From NCBI GenBank assembly GCA_013151655.1, contig JAADHX010000473.1, forward strand, positions 1 through 6,156: a stretch of DNA of 6,156 bases. The letters are read 5' to 3'. Source of the DNA: Actinomycetota bacterium (lineage in GTDB: Bacteria > Actinomycetota > Acidimicrobiia > Acidimicrobiales > Poriferisodalaceae). A program made the translations under genes and the position numbers. Below the pieces are notes generated by a model. That model was not told the origin of the DNA and made no database searches. It was given only the letters and a program-made list of their open reading frames with translations. Of the stretch, positions 6,108 to 6,156 are shown piece after piece. The first letter of the stretch is position 1. The number at the start of each line of letters is the position of its first letter.

Positions 6108-6156
6108 AACAAAGGTTCGATTCCAACCGTTCAGACTGAACTATTCCCAACTAGGA

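Noticed and set aside
6114..6124. GGTTCGATTCC resembling a tRNA T-arm
   Set aside because: The flanking bases do not extend the T-stem beyond two pairs, and no acceptor, D-arm or anticodon arm is found upstream. It could only be a chance match.
5996..6139. 47-codon plus-strand ORF containing a CPRC motif
   Set aside because: It has no ribosome-binding site, only one Cys pair, and overlaps the tandem repeat that generates part of its peptide. Too little supports it as a gene.

Overview
The window looks like a chromosomal segment of a high-GC, probably aquatic actinobacterium. An Acidimicrobiia/Ilumatobacter-like host is my inference. It rests on the Ala/Pro/Glu/Thr-rich lipoprotein linker after the lipidation Cys, the GC-rich third codon positions, the strongly acidic exported protein and the DUF6544-type gene. 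No rRNA, tRNA or CRISPR is visible.

Layout: positions 1-587 are a decayed stretch. A truncated, frameshifted IS3-family OrfA remnant reads leftwards (about 341-506, with a possible element end at 587). It abuts a 51-codon C-terminal fragment of an unrelated minus-strand gene (145-300). From 588 to 752 there is only a leader. From 753 to 5153, four plus-strand genes form a redox module: (1) an acidic lipoprotein with an ethylbenzene-dehydrogenase-type heme-binding (EB_dh) domain; (2) a Tat-exported ferredoxin-like subunit with sixteen Cys for four [4Fe-4S] clusters; (3) a ten-helix NrfD/ActC/DsrP-like quinone-interacting membrane subunit; (4) a membrane-tethered protein with an N-terminal Ig-like domain, two helices and a C-terminal mono-heme cytochrome c domain. 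Genes 2-4 overlap one another (13 nt and 4 nt) and must be one operon. Gene 1 is separated from gene 2 by a 128-nt gap holding a strong 12-bp hairpin. A TTG-started DUF6544-family gene follows at 5226-5981, and the last 175 nt are non-coding with a short tandem repeat.

Inferred joint function: the NrfD-like protein exchanges electrons with menaquinone in the membrane. The Fe-S subunit on the outer face relays electrons, and the EB_dh lipoprotein and the tethered cytochrome c are the outer-face carriers. This resembles a stripped-down alternative complex III or DsrOP-type module, but no molybdopterin, multiheme or other catalytic subunit is encoded here. Direction of electron flow and substrate cannot be decided from the sequence. 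The unusual subunit combination is the most interesting feature of the window.
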